Shown: positions 16,013 through 24,621, numbered from the stretch's first letter. The stretch is 36,454 nt of DNA from Nioella sediminis (GCF_001879695.1 NZ_MNBL01000178.1:1-36454); one strand, 5' to 3'. Program-made: numbers and translations. The notes: a model not told the origin generated them from the letters alone.

Positions 16013-17184
16013 CTCAGGGCCTGCCTTTCCAGCACCACAGCCCCGGTGCAGACGCCACGGTCGTAGTTCACAAGCCCGAAGCCCGAGACCAGCGCACGCT
16101 CGGCCCCCTGCACCCGATCGCCAAGGGGGCATCGCAGGATCTGCCGCAATCCCTCGGTCAGGTTCTGAAACCCACCCGCAGCACCTGCCTGCCCGGCAGA
16201 AAGCTGCCCGCCATTGGTGTTGAGCGGCAGGGAGCCCGAGATTGTGAATTCATTCGCGGCGATGAAGTCGGACAGGTCCGGTTTTTCGCAGAACCCGAGA
16301 TCGGCAAGCTGCATGGCCACGATCACCGGGTAATCGTCATAGACCTGCACGCAATGCATGTCCTCAGGCCGGCAGCCCGCGCGCTGCCAAAGTGCCTCGC
16401 GATCGCGTTCCCACCCACCGCGAAATTGCACACTGTCCTCGGCAAACGCGTTGTGACGCTCGATGGTGGCGAGGATGCGCGCCGATGAAAGCCCCAGCTC
16501 TTCAGCCTTCTTGGGGGTCGTGACCAGAAACGCCTCTGCCCCCGCGCAGGGCATCACGCAATCGAACAGATGCACCGGGTCCGAGATGGGCCGGGCGCTC
16601 ATGTATTGGTCCAGCGACAGCGGCTTGTTCATCAGCGCCAGCGGGTTGGACAGGGCATTCTTCCGCTGCGCCACGCAGAGCTTGCCGAAGGCCTCCCGCG
16701 TGACACCGAACTGGCGCATGAAATTGTCGGTGATCAGCGCAAAGGTCGCGTTCGGGCCGCCGAACCCGTAGGGATAGGTTGCGTCCTGGGAAAACCGTGA
16801 AAACCCGGCCAGCGTCTGGCGATAGCTGTCGATCTGGTTGGTATCGGCCGCCACGCAGGCCACCACCTCGGCGTCACCGCACTGCACGGCCCGCGCCGCG
16901 CGCCTGAGCGCCATGACCCCGCTGGCACCGCCTGTCGGGATATGGTCCATCCAGCGCGGGCTGAGGCCCAGATGCTGGACCATGCCCACGACCGTATCGG
17001 GCGCGGCAGAGAAGCTGGCAAAGCAGAAGCCGTCGATGTCGGCAGGTCCAAGGCCCGTCGTTTGCGCCAAGGATTGCAGGGCTGCACCCGCCCACCAATG
17101 GGCGGATTCGGGCGAGAACCTGACATAGGGCACAGTCGTCGGCGCACAGATCGCAACGCCCTCATATGGGGATTGCAGCCCCAT
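16009..17184 (-). CDS. Thiolase-fold protein without nucleophilic Cys, probable retro-aldolase (Ltp2/SCP-x type)
   Basis: The 391-residue protein belongs to the SCP-x/lipid-transfer thiolase-like group. At the place of the thiolase nucleophile the sequence is PTGGASG with Gly86 instead of Cys, and the usual NTHGG motif is NTNGG (N324), so thiolysis is unlikely. The VYDDYPVIVAMQLADLGFCEK segment (from 281) matches the VYD motif of Ltp2-type proteins, which cleave tertiary beta-hydroxyacyl-CoA esters by a retro-aldol reaction with a DUF35 partner; the next gene is a DUF35 fusion. The likely role is C-C cleavage releasing acetyl- or acyl-CoA and a ketone. ATGA overlaps join it to the ligase upstream and to the partner downstream. 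Confidence 0.8.
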   Translation of the reverse strand: MGLQSPYEGVAICAPTTVPYVRFSPESAHWWAGAALQSLAQTTGLGPADIDGFCFASFSAAPDTVVGMVQHLGLSPRWMDHIPTGGASGVMALRRAARAVQCGDAEVVACVAADTNQIDSYRQTLAGFSRFSQDATYPYGFGGPNATFALITDNFMRQFGVTREAFGKLCVAQRKNALSNPLALMNKPLSLDQYMSARPISDPVHLFDCVMPCAGAEAFLVTTPKKAEELGLSSARILATIERHNAFAEDSVQFRGGWERDREALWQRAGCRPEDMHCVQVYDDYPVIVAMQLADLGFCEKPDLSDFIAANEFTISGSLPLNTNGGQLSAGQAGAAGGFQNLTEGLRQILRCPLGDRVQGAERALVSGFGLVNYDRGVCTGAVVLERQALR

Positions 17185-18791
17185 CAGCGCTGCCGTTTCT
17201 TCAGGTGGCGGGTGTCGATGAAACCGCCCTGCGTGATGGTCTCTTCCAAGAGCCCTTTCAGCTTTCCACGCAGGATTTTCTGGGTGGCCGTCAGGGGCAG
17301 GTCTTCCACGAAGGCGATCCAGCCCGGCACCTTGTAATAGGCCATCTGGTCCAGCGCCCAGGTGGCAATCTCATGCGCTTTCTCCGGGCTGCTGCCGCCG
17401 CTTTCGAGGATCAGGAAGACCGCAACCTCATCACCGCGCAGCTCGTCGGGATGGGCAGCCGCTGCCGAGATGCGGATGTCTTCATGCCGATTAAGGATGC
17501 TTTCAACCTCTACGGCGGCGATGTTTTCGCCCGACCGGCGGATGACGTTCTTCTTGCGGTCAACGAAGTGAAGCGATCCGTCTTCGTCCTGAAGGACAAC
17601 ATCACCGGTGTTCAGCCACCCACCTTTCCACAGCTCAGCGGTGGCTTCCGAGTTCTTCAGGTATCCGGCACAAAACCCGTAGCGCGGGTTGGGGCCAGCC
17701 CGACGAACCAGCAGCTCTCCGGGTATTCCGGTAGCGGCATCCTGCCCGGCATCGTCCACGACCCGAACCTCAACATCGGTACAGGGCCGCCCGAAGCAGG
17801 AGGTGCCCACCTTGCGCGGCTCCTCATGGGCGCTGATAACGCCGCCGCTGCCGGTCTCGGTACAGGCCCATGCCTCGATCAGGGGGAAGCCGTAACGGGC
17901 TTCGAACTCGGCATGAAGCTTCGGGTCGACCCCGGCGCCAAAGCCGAAGCGCACATTATGGTCGCGATCGGCTGGCGATGGCTCCGCCCCCATCAGCATG
18001 GGCGGCATGACCCCGAGGTAATGCACGACCGTCGCCCGAGACTTGCGCACCGAGTCCCACCAGCTGCGCGGATGGAACCGGTCGAGCAGCGTCAGACAGC
18101 CGCCGGTGGTGATCATCGCCATGACAGAGACCGCCATGGCGTTCATGTGGAAAAGCGGCAGGGGGGTCAGCATACGTTCCGCATCGCGGCGCAGGCTGAT
18201 ATGGCCACCGGTTTCGGCGTACCAGTCGCCCGAATGCAGGAAGTATTCATTGGTCAGGATGCAGCCCTTTGGCCGTCCTGTCGTTCCCGACGTGTAAAGC
18301 AGCGCGCATTCGGTCCCGGCCCCCAGCTCTTCGGCAGCCGCTGCCGGGACGGGGGCCTTGGGAATGAAGTCATCGGGCGTGATAACCCGCGCAGGCGACC
18401 CCGCATTGGTCACCGCATCCGACATTTCCGCCACCCGGTCCGGCAGGACGATGGCCAGCACCATTTCCGAATGCTCTGCCAGGTATTCCAGTTCCGCCAG
18501 CCGCAGATCGGGATTGATCGGGACAACCGATGCGCCAAGGCTGTTCAGGGCGAGCCAGATCTCGATGAACACGGGCCGGTTTTGCAGCAGCAACCCCACC
18601 CGGTGCCCATGACCGACCCTGGCAGCAGCAAAACGATCCTCCCAGTCGGCAACACGCCGCGCCATCTCGGCATATGAAATGTCGCCTGCGGGAATGCCAT
18701 AGATCGCTGCGGTTTCTTCCAGCACATGCAGGAAGGGCGCGTCCCCGCGTCGGTTCGCGGTTTCTGCGAAGCGGCCACATACGGTGCTCAT
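17184..18791 (-). CDS. AMP-forming acyl-CoA ligase (ANL superfamily, CaiC-like)
   Basis: The 535-residue protein is a full ANL-superfamily ligase that activates a carboxylic acid to its CoA thioester through an acyl-adenylate. It shows the P-loop YTSGTTGRPKG (166-176), the EAWACTETG motif, the ribose-binding Asp in GGWLNTGDV, the hinge DRKKNVIRRSGENIA and the C-terminal Lys region (ATQKILRGKLK). It resembles carnitine/crotonobetaine and aryl-acid ligases but the acid cannot be read from sequence. It lies 13 bases after the Rieske beta-subunit gene and overlaps the retro-aldolase-like gene by ATGA, so it probably activates the oxygenation product for cleavage. Confidence 0.88.
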   Translation of the reverse strand: MSTVCGRFAETANRRGDAPFLHVLEETAAIYGIPAGDISYAEMARRVADWEDRFAAARVGHGHRVGLLLQNRPVFIEIWLALNSLGASVVPINPDLRLAELEYLAEHSEMVLAIVLPDRVAEMSDAVTNAGSPARVITPDDFIPKAPVPAAAAEELGAGTECALLYTSGTTGRPKGCILTNEYFLHSGDWYAETGGHISLRRDAERMLTPLPLFHMNAMAVSVMAMITTGGCLTLLDRFHPRSWWDSVRKSRATVVHYLGVMPPMLMGAEPSPADRDHNVRFGFGAGVDPKLHAEFEARYGFPLIEAWACTETGSGGVISAHEEPRKVGTSCFGRPCTDVEVRVVDDAGQDAATGIPGELLVRRAGPNPRYGFCAGYLKNSEATAELWKGGWLNTGDVVLQDEDGSLHFVDRKKNVIRRSGENIAAVEVESILNRHEDIRISAAAAHPDELRGDEVAVFLILESGGSSPEKAHEIATWALDQMAYYKVPGWIAFVEDLPLTATQKILRGKLKGLLEETITQGGFIDTRHLKKRQR

Positions 18792-18804
18792 TCTGACAGG
18801 CCCC

Positions 18805-19278
18805 TCAAATGAACAGCTGAAGATTGCCGAAGGGCGCGTCGAAATTGATCAGGTCAACACGCTTGAGCATGATCTTCAGTGCACCTTCGACCTCCACCAG
18901 TTCATGACTGACCCAACCCGAATAGCGCTCCAGATTATCGCCACGAGTTTCGGTGTAGATGAAGGAGGTGCGCAGCCTGTAGATGCCATCCTCCTGCCCA
19001 AGCGACAGGACGCGGGGACGCTGCATCAGGTGATGACAGCGGCTTTTCGGTTTCTGGCTGAAGGTGCGTTCACCCGATAGCCGTTCCACCCGGACCGTCA
19101 GCAAAAGCTGGTCTTCATACATGAGCGAGGGTTGCAAAACTGGGTCTTGCTGCTGCCATTCCAGCGGCATCCAGTAGAGCCCGTCCTGATGGAACAGCGC
19201 CAGCCAGTCCTCCCACCGCATCTCGTCCAGCGTGGCGGCCTCTTCATAGACGAAATCTATCAGCTGCTCGGGGCTCAT
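18805..19278 (-). CDS. Rieske aromatic-ring-hydroxylating oxygenase, beta subunit
   Basis: The 157-residue product is a small NTF2-fold beta subunit of a ring-hydroxylating oxygenase (FVYEEAATLDEMRWEDWLALFHQDGLYWMPL, then a conserved C-terminal SGWVSHELVEVEGALKIMLKRVDLIN). It supports the alpha3beta3 assembly and has no cofactor of its own. The ATG at 19278 overlaps the alpha-subunit stop by ATGA and begins the family's usual N-terminus (MSPEQLIDFVYEEA); the in-frame start at 19329 lies inside the alpha gene and is rejected. Confidence 0.9.
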   Translation of the reverse strand: MSPEQLIDFVYEEAATLDEMRWEDWLALFHQDGLYWMPLEWQQQDPVLQPSLMYEDQLLLTVRVERLSGERTFSQKPKSRCHHLMQRPRVLSLGQEDGIYRLRTSFIYTETRGDNLERYSGWVSHELVEVEGALKIMLKRVDLINFDAPFGNLQLFI

Positions 19279-20615
19279 GCGCTGGCCTCCACTTTCTGAT
19301 CCATCCCCTGAACCATGAATTTCCGCCATGCATAGAAGGTGTTGCGCATCTGCCGTTCCGAGGTGCCGTTAACGACTTCGGTCACATCCTCAGGCTCCCC
19401 CTCCTCGTAAAGCCTGCGCAGGTTGATCCACTCATTGGCGTCTGACAGCAGGCCCTCCTGCGCGCGTTCGTACATTTCCAGATCGTCATGCCCGACGATG
19501 GAGGTGGGCGCATTGATGAAGCGGTTATACATCAGCGCGCGTTCGTAGATCTTGTCCGGTGCCCCCACCAGCCGGAAGGCCCAGCTTTCCACCAGGGTCT
19601 TGTCGACAGCTATCGGAATGAAGTTGCGCAGGATGCCGACCGGCCCCTTCACCATCACATTGGGGAAGTAGAGCGTGTTGTGCCGGATATCGCCGAGGAT
19701 TTCGCGGGCGCGGGTTTCGCCGTAAGCCTCGACCATCATGTCGAGATAGCCTTCGACATCGTCATAATCCTGATGGATCGACCCCGACACGCCGGAATGC
19801 CCGTGGCCATTGGGCCAGACCCGGATGCCTGCGCCTTCGTAGAATTCATAGGGGCTCATGAAGGGCGCATAAAGCTGCACGGCCATCGGAGTTTCCGTGA
19901 AGCGGTGCTTTTCGCGTTCCCACACGCTGACGGCCGTGCCCGCGCTGCTTTCATGGGCCACCATCGGGTGGCAGGTGTCGGTCTGGTTGTCGACCAGCAT
20001 CTTCCAGTTGCAGGTATGCATATAGCGGATCGGCGCAGCGATGATCTCGACCTCGCCCTGTGGTGAGCGATCCACCATGTTGTCGATCGTCGAAAGGGAG
20101 TCTCCGAAATACTCCTCGAAGCTCAGCCCGGTGTCCGACAGGCGGGCAAAGATGAAGCCCCGGTAGATCTGCACGTTCTCGACCCGGGGCAGCCCCTTCG
20201 ACGCCTTGTCAGCTTCGAACCCGGTGCCTTCGTAGCCCTTCTTCAAAGGGATCGCTAAAAGCGATCCATCGGTCTTGAAGCTCCAGGCATGGTAGGGACA
20301 GCGGAAGAACTTGCCGGTGTTGCCGCAGGGCTCGGACGCGATCTTGACGCCCTTGTGGGGGCAGCGGTTGTGCAGCACGTGGATGGTGCCGTTCTTATGC
20401 CGCGACACCAGAATGGGCTGATGGCCGATCTTGCAGGTGATGTAGTCGCCGGGGTTCTTCAGCTGGCTCTCATGCCCGACATAGACCCAGGAATTCGGAA
20501 AAAGCTGCTCCATCTCCAGATCGAAGATTTCGCGGTCGACATAGACGTCGCGATGTACGGCATGCCCCTGAACCAGGTTTTCAACGGCTCTCGGGTTTCC
20601 ACGGTATCGTTCCAT
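19275..20615 (-). CDS. Rieske aromatic-ring-hydroxylating oxygenase, alpha subunit
   Basis: The 446-residue product is the catalytic subunit. The Rieske [2Fe-2S] ligands are C85 and H87 (NRCPHKG) and C106 and H109 (RCPYHAW). The mononuclear iron site is visible as D213, H216 and H221 in DNQTDTCHPMVAH, the Asp bridging electron transfer between subunits. Substrate classes of Rieske oxygenases include benzoates, salicylates, phthalates and indole-acetic acid; the sequence alone does not choose. The ATG at 20615 has AAAGGAGA upstream; the earlier open frame to 20717 overlaps the reductase gene and is rejected. The reductase gene ends 22 bases upstream and the beta gene overlaps the stop. Confidence 0.93.
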   Translation of the reverse strand: MERYRGNPRAVENLVQGHAVHRDVYVDREIFDLEMEQLFPNSWVYVGHESQLKNPGDYITCKIGHQPILVSRHKNGTIHVLHNRCPHKGVKIASEPCGNTGKFFRCPYHAWSFKTDGSLLAIPLKKGYEGTGFEADKASKGLPRVENVQIYRGFIFARLSDTGLSFEEYFGDSLSTIDNMVDRSPQGEVEIIAAPIRYMHTCNWKMLVDNQTDTCHPMVAHESSAGTAVSVWEREKHRFTETPMAVQLYAPFMSPYEFYEGAGIRVWPNGHGHSGVSGSIHQDYDDVEGYLDMMVEAYGETRAREILGDIRHNTLYFPNVMVKGPVGILRNFIPIAVDKTLVESWAFRLVGAPDKIYERALMYNRFINAPTSIVGHDDLEMYERAQEGLLSDANEWINLRRLYEEGEPEDVTEVVNGTSERQMRNTFYAWRKFMVQGMDQKVEASA

Positions 20616-20637
20616 GCTGGTCTCCTTTGGCTGTTGG

Positions 20638-21582
20638 TTAAAGGTCGAGGACGAGTTTGGGGGTTTTGGACCGCGACACGCAGATCTGCATGACGGTATT
20701 CGAGGCTTTCTCGGCATCGGTCAGGATGACATCGCGGTGGTCTGGAATGCCGTCGATCACATCGCACTGGCAAATCCCGCAATCCCCGCGTTGGCAGTCG
20801 TAAAGCGGGTCGAGCCCGGCCTCTTCCAGCGCCTCGATAATGCTTTTATCGGCGGGCACGTGGATGATCTGGCCGGTATCGCTGATCTCGACGTCGAAGG
20901 CGGTGTTCTCGCTCTCGTCTGCATCGGTGGTGAACAGCTCGTAATGAATGCGAGCGTCATCCCATCCCAGGGCTGAGGCGCGGGTTTTCACGGCCTCTGT
21001 CATGCCAGCGGGCCCGCAAAAATAGACGTGAGACCCGGCAGGCGCGTCTTCAAGAATGGCCCTGATATTCATGGCACTGGGCTGGTCGTCATAGTGCAGA
21101 TGCAGGGCATCCTTGCAGATGGCAGTCATCTCGGGAACGAAAGCCAGCGCGCCCTCTGTTCGGCCCGCAAAATGCACTTCGAAGGACCGTCCCGACGCAG
21201 CCAGATCGGCGGCCATGGACAGGATCGGGGTGATCCCGATGCCGCCGGCGATCAGCACCGCATGTTCGGCGTGATCACCAAGCGCGAACTGGTTGGCGGG
21301 CGGCGAGATCTTGATCGTGTCGCCAGGTTTCAGCGCATGCATGAATTTGGAGCCGCCGGTGCTTTTCTGTTCCAGAAGCACGCCCAGTGCCACCTGATCG
21401 GGGGCCAGATCGGGCAGGCGCAGCAGCGAATAGGCGCGGCTGCCGCCACCGGTCAGCTGCACCCGAAGATGCGCCCCGGCCTGCCAATCGCCAAAACCAT
21501 CGCCCTGCGGTTTCAACAGAATCCGTTTGATAACAGGCGTTTCGGACGAAACAGCGGCAACTTCAGCGTGAACAATCGACAT
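20638..21582 (-). CDS. Oxygenase reductase, phthalate-dioxygenase-reductase type (FMN, NAD, C-terminal 2Fe-2S)
   Basis: The 314-residue protein has a flavin domain (RAYSLLRLP, ~49-57), an NAD-binding domain (GGIGITPI 113-120 and YFCGPAG 187-193) and a C-terminal plant-type ferredoxin domain with cluster ligands C263, C268, C271 and C301. This order is that of phthalate dioxygenase reductase and VanB. It passes electrons from NADH to the Rieske alpha subunit encoded next. The ATG at 21582 is chosen because an AGGGA sequence lies five bases upstream; ATGs at 21588 and 21648 are poorer. It is the first gene of the operon, 39 bases downstream of a -10 element overlapped by a palindrome. Confidence 0.92.
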   Translation of the reverse strand: MSIVHAEVAAVSSETPVIKRILLKPQGDGFGDWQAGAHLRVQLTGGGSRAYSLLRLPDLAPDQVALGVLLEQKSTGGSKFMHALKPGDTIKISPPANQFALGDHAEHAVLIAGGIGITPILSMAADLAASGRSFEVHFAGRTEGALAFVPEMTAICKDALHLHYDDQPSAMNIRAILEDAPAGSHVYFCGPAGMTEAVKTRASALGWDDARIHYELFTTDADESENTAFDVEISDTGQIIHVPADKSIIEALEEAGLDPLYDCQRGDCGICQCDVIDGIPDHRDVILTDAEKASNTVMQICVSRSKTPKLVLDL

Positions 21583-21859
21583 TGGCATCCCTGTAGAATC
21601 AAATCCCATGCGTTTGCATAATTTTATATATAAAATGTATGATGTCAATCAAGACGGGAAACGCCGGGCACGTGAGGTCGCAACCAGCTGTGCCAACTTG
21701 TTGCACCAGGATGCTCCAATCAGCACAGCGGATGGGAGCCACCGCTCTGCCCGGTCCCGTGTGCTAACATTCGGCAACGGAGTTCTATGAGCCGGGGCAG
21801 ACAGATCGAACCTTGATCACCAGCGCGAAGTTTGTGTTGCAGCGACTGAGACAGAATTG
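21583..21859. other. Intergenic region between sulfatase and Rieske operon
   Basis: Apart from the promoter/operator at 21617-21648 no gene is seen. The stretch 21660-21850 has no recognisable open frame or domain, and no strong hairpin followed by T residues marks the end of the sulfatase transcript. Confidence 0.4.
21621..21648 (-). promoter_or_regulatory. Promoter of the Rieske operon with palindromic operator over the -10 element
   Basis: On the minus strand TTGACA (21643-21648), a 16-base spacer and TAAAAT (21621-21626) form a sigma-70-like promoter about 40 bases before the reductase start at 21582. A perfect 16-base palindrome ATTTTATATATAAAAT occupies 21621-21636, with further symmetric CATA and TATG flanks offset by one base (21617-21641). 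A protein on this palindrome would cover the -10 element, the classic arrangement for repression. The sequence ATATAAAATTAT is shared with the region upstream of iorA. Confidence 0.6.
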
Positions 21860-23521
21860 TCAGTCCTTGGACTGCGACAGGATCCTCGCGATCTTGCGCT
21901 GTTCGGCCTCAACCTCTTCCTCGTCCCAATAGCCGATGACGACCCCCGCCACGAGATCCGGGTCGCTTTCCCTCAGCACCGGATCCATAGCCCTGTAGGC
22001 CTCATCGCTTTTGGTGATGCGCAGGCGGGTGTCGCGGTGCCACTTATCCAGCGCAGACCGGAGCCGCCTACGCACGTCTTCCTGCGCCACGTCCTCTCCC
22101 AGATCAATCAACTCATCGGGATCGGTCTGCAGATCAAATAGCATTGGCCGCATGCCCTGCACCTCGATCATCTTGAACCGGCCGTCAAAGACCATGGTCG
22201 CGCGGCAGTCCTGCACATCGCGCCCCAGTTTCAGCCGGGCGGGCAGATTGGAATAGTCGAGCTCTGAGAAGACATGGGTTCGCGTCCAGTCCGCATCGCT
22301 GTCGCGCAGCAACGGCATCAGGGACCGTCCTTCAAGGATATGCATGGCAGGGGTGCCGCCGGTATACTCCACGAAGGTTGGCGCCAGGTCGATCATCTCG
22401 ACCAAAGCATCCGAAACACTACCGCGCGTTGCATCCGCCTCACTTGAAGGATCGACGACGATCAGGGGCACCTTCGCCGCCTGCTGGTAGAACATGTACT
22501 TCTCGCCCATCCAGTGATCGCCCAGATAGTCCCCGTGATCCGAGGTGAACACGATCATGGTGTTTTCCGTCAGCCCGCGTTCGTCCATGAAGGCAAAGAG
22601 CTGACCGAGCTGGTCGTCGATCTGCTTGATCAGCCCCATATAGGCCGGGATCACCTTTTCACGCACCTCGTCGCGGGAGAAATTCCTTGAATAGACCTCT
22701 TCTGTGATCGCCTTGAACAGGGGATGGGCGTTTTCCAGCTCTTGAGAGCTTCGCACGGCAGGCTTCACATCCTCGGGGCCGTACATGTCATGGTAGGGCG
22801 CCGGGACGATATAGGGCCAGTGGGGCTTGATATAGGACAGGTGCGCGCACCACGGTCGCCCATCCGCTTCTGCGGCCTCCATGAAGGCCATGGCGCGGCG
22901 GGTCATATAGGCGGTCTCTGAATGCTCTTCAGGAATGCGCGCAGGCTTGTCCGCATGGGTCAGCAGCCAGCCGCTCTGGTTGGTTCCGTCCGCCCCTTCA
23001 GCCGAGTTCGCCCAGAACTCCCACGGGTTTTCCGCCTGAAACCCGGCATGTCGCAGATAGGCGTTATAGGCGGGTTCTTTCTTGCGATAGCCCGTTGGGT
23101 GAACCCCGTCATCGCGGTCGAACGCCTCAAACCCACCTTCGGCAACGCGTGCCCCGATCTCGGATGCCGGATCAATCCCGAGCCGCTTCATTCCCTCCAG
23201 ATCGGGCCGCATATGGGTTTTGCCGATCAGGACGCAGCGGGTTCCGGTTTCGCTCAGGTGATCGCCAAGCGTCGGCTCCCCTACCCTGAGCGGAACGGCA
23301 TTTTGCGTTGACCCGTGAGAGCGCATATAGCGCCCGGTATAGGCCGACATCCGGGACGGGCCGCACACGGTCGCCTGCACATAGGCATTGTTGAATCGCA
23401 CGCCGCGTTCGGCGAGGCGGTCGATATTGGGTGTGTGCAGGCGGTCATGACCATAACAGCTGAGGTAATCAAACCTCAGCTGGTCGCACATGATCCAGAG
23501 AATGTTTCGTTGTTTCGTCAT
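21860..23521 (-). CDS. Formylglycine-dependent sulfatase-family hydrolase
   Basis: The 553-residue protein belongs to the alkaline-phosphatase-like sulfatase family. It has the maturation motif CGPSRMSAYTGR with C53 as the residue converted to formylglycine, the N-terminal metal-site Asp in MCDQLR (D13, with Gln next as in choline sulfatase and phosphonate monoester hydrolases) and the second metal site TSDHGDYLGDH. No signal peptide is visible, so it is probably cytoplasmic. It may remove sulfate from a sulfate ester, or hydrolyse a phosphoester or phosphonate. It follows tctC by 57 bases in the same direction, suggesting that a sulfated or similarly esterified compound is taken up or handled by this locus. 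Confidence 0.85.
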   Translation of the reverse strand: MTKQRNILWIMCDQLRFDYLSCYGHDRLHTPNIDRLAERGVRFNNAYVQATVCGPSRMSAYTGRYMRSHGSTQNAVPLRVGEPTLGDHLSETGTRCVLIGKTHMRPDLEGMKRLGIDPASEIGARVAEGGFEAFDRDDGVHPTGYRKKEPAYNAYLRHAGFQAENPWEFWANSAEGADGTNQSGWLLTHADKPARIPEEHSETAYMTRRAMAFMEAAEADGRPWCAHLSYIKPHWPYIVPAPYHDMYGPEDVKPAVRSSQELENAHPLFKAITEEVYSRNFSRDEVREKVIPAYMGLIKQIDDQLGQLFAFMDERGLTENTMIVFTSDHGDYLGDHWMGEKYMFYQQAAKVPLIVVDPSSEADATRGSVSDALVEMIDLAPTFVEYTGGTPAMHILEGRSLMPLLRDSDADWTRTHVFSELDYSNLPARLKLGRDVQDCRATMVFDGRFKMIEVQGMRPMLFDLQTDPDELIDLGEDVAQEDVRRRLRSALDKWHRDTRLRITKSDEAYRAMDPVLRESDPDLVAGVVIGYWDEEEVEAEQRKIARILSQSKD

Positions 23522-23578
23522 TGGTCCGGCTCATGGCAAAGAAAGTGCCACCGGGCAGAACACCCGGTGGCAAGGATC

Positions 23579-24520
23579 TTAGTTGCCCTCGACCAGCGCG
23601 TCGATAACGGCAAGCGTCTGGATGTCGCTTTGGATCTGGGCCGCGGCCTCCTCGGCTGGCATCCAGTAGATGAGCGCCCCGGTGTTTTCCGCCAGTTCCA
23701 GTGCCGCGTCAGAACTCATCGCGCTGATGGCCACGGCCTCGATCATGTCGCGGATCTCGGCCGGGGTATCGCGGTGAACGAACAACCCGTTCCAGGTCGA
23801 CAGGTCAAGTTCCGGCGCCAGTTCGCCCATGGTCGGTACATCCGGCATGATCGAGATCCGGTCATTCGTCGCCGTGGCAAGAATGTTCAGATCGTCGATG
23901 CACGGGAAAATCAGCTGTGCCGTGGTCGAGATGACATCCGCGTCGCCAGATGCAAGCGTATTGCAGTCCAGCGCATCGAAGCCGGCTTCGGAGGAGAATT
24001 CGAACCCAAGGTGCCGTGACATCGCAATCATATGGCGACGCGGAATGCTGCGCTCCCCGAAATGCCCGAAGAGAACGTCGTTATCCTGTGCGTATTCCGC
24101 CAGCTCTTCCATGGTGGAATAGGGCGCGTTGGCACTGGCTGCGACGACAAACGGGTAGGTCAGGAAGATCCCGATCGGTTCAAACGGATCGGGGGTGAGA
24201 TCGGGGATGCCGATGGTCGGCCCGACAACGGGAACACCGATCACGAAAGAGCCGATCGTGTAGCCGTCAGCCGGGGCGTTGGCCACCGAGATCGCGCCGG
24301 GAAAGGGCCCGCCGCCGCCGCCGGGGCGGTTGATGACTGCCGCGGGAACGCCATAGGTGGCCTGGAATTCGTCAGCGATGATCCGCGTCAGCAGGTCTTC
24401 CAGATCGCCGGGCGGGAACGGAACGACAAACTCGACGGGCCGTTCGGGGTAATCCGCGATTGCTACGGTTCCCAGCATGCTCGTTCCGAGCGCAAGTGCT
24501 GTCAGTAGTTTTTTCATCAT
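23579..24520 (-). CDS. tctC: Tripartite tricarboxylate transporter substrate-binding protein (Bug/TctC type)
   Basis: The 313-residue product starts with a signal peptide (MMKKLLTALALGTSMLGTVAIA, cleavage before DYPERP) and has the Bug-family pattern: YPERPVEFVVPFPPGD near the N-terminus, INRPGGGGGPFPGAISVANAPADGYTIG, and an ADVISTTAQ segment. Such proteins bind carboxylates in the periplasm and pass them to a TctAB membrane complex, here encoded just upstream. The ATG at 24520 has AGAGGA upstream; the adjacent ATG at 24517 is an equal alternative. A 134-base AT-rich gap separates it from tctA and holds a copy of the shared motif, so it may have its own promoter. Confidence 0.88.
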   Translation of the reverse strand: MMKKLLTALALGTSMLGTVAIADYPERPVEFVVPFPPGDLEDLLTRIIADEFQATYGVPAAVINRPGGGGGPFPGAISVANAPADGYTIGSFVIGVPVVGPTIGIPDLTPDPFEPIGIFLTYPFVVAASANAPYSTMEELAEYAQDNDVLFGHFGERSIPRRHMIAMSRHLGFEFSSEAGFDALDCNTLASGDADVISTTAQLIFPCIDDLNILATATNDRISIMPDVPTMGELAPELDLSTWNGLFVHRDTPAEIRDMIEAVAISAMSSDAALELAENTGALIYWMPAEEAAAQIQSDIQTLAVIDALVEGN

Positions 24521-24601
24521 GGTTTCCTCTCTGCCGGTGGTGTGGCGTGCAGGTTTTGCGAGCTTTGCCATCCACTTTCTGTTCGTAGGACAGGCATAGC
24601 A

Positions 24602-24621
24602 TATTTTATTTTATATGTAAA
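24602..24621 (-). promoter_or_regulatory. AT-rich regulatory motif upstream of tctC
   Basis: On the minus strand the sequence TTTACATATAAAAT (24608-24621) is identical, over 14 bases, to the sequence at 33659-33672 upstream of iorA. It lies about 90 bases before the tctC start in the tctA-tctC gap. A TTTACA, 17 bases, TATGCC pairing could be a weak promoter. The match and the high GC of the surrounding DNA support a common regulator. Confidence 0.5.

Noticed and set aside
17184-18791. Naming the ligase caiC and assigning carnitine metabolism
   Set aside because: Similarity is only at family level; no carnitine-pathway partners (CaiA, CaiB, CaiD) are present and the neighbours are Rieske and aldolase-like genes.
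19275-21582. Salicylate 5-hydroxylase making gentisate for the bicupin dioxygenase
   Set aside because: Possible, since Rieske salicylate 5-hydroxylases exist, but it would leave the coupled ligase, retro-aldolase and cyclase genes unexplained; kept as the main alternative rather than the call.
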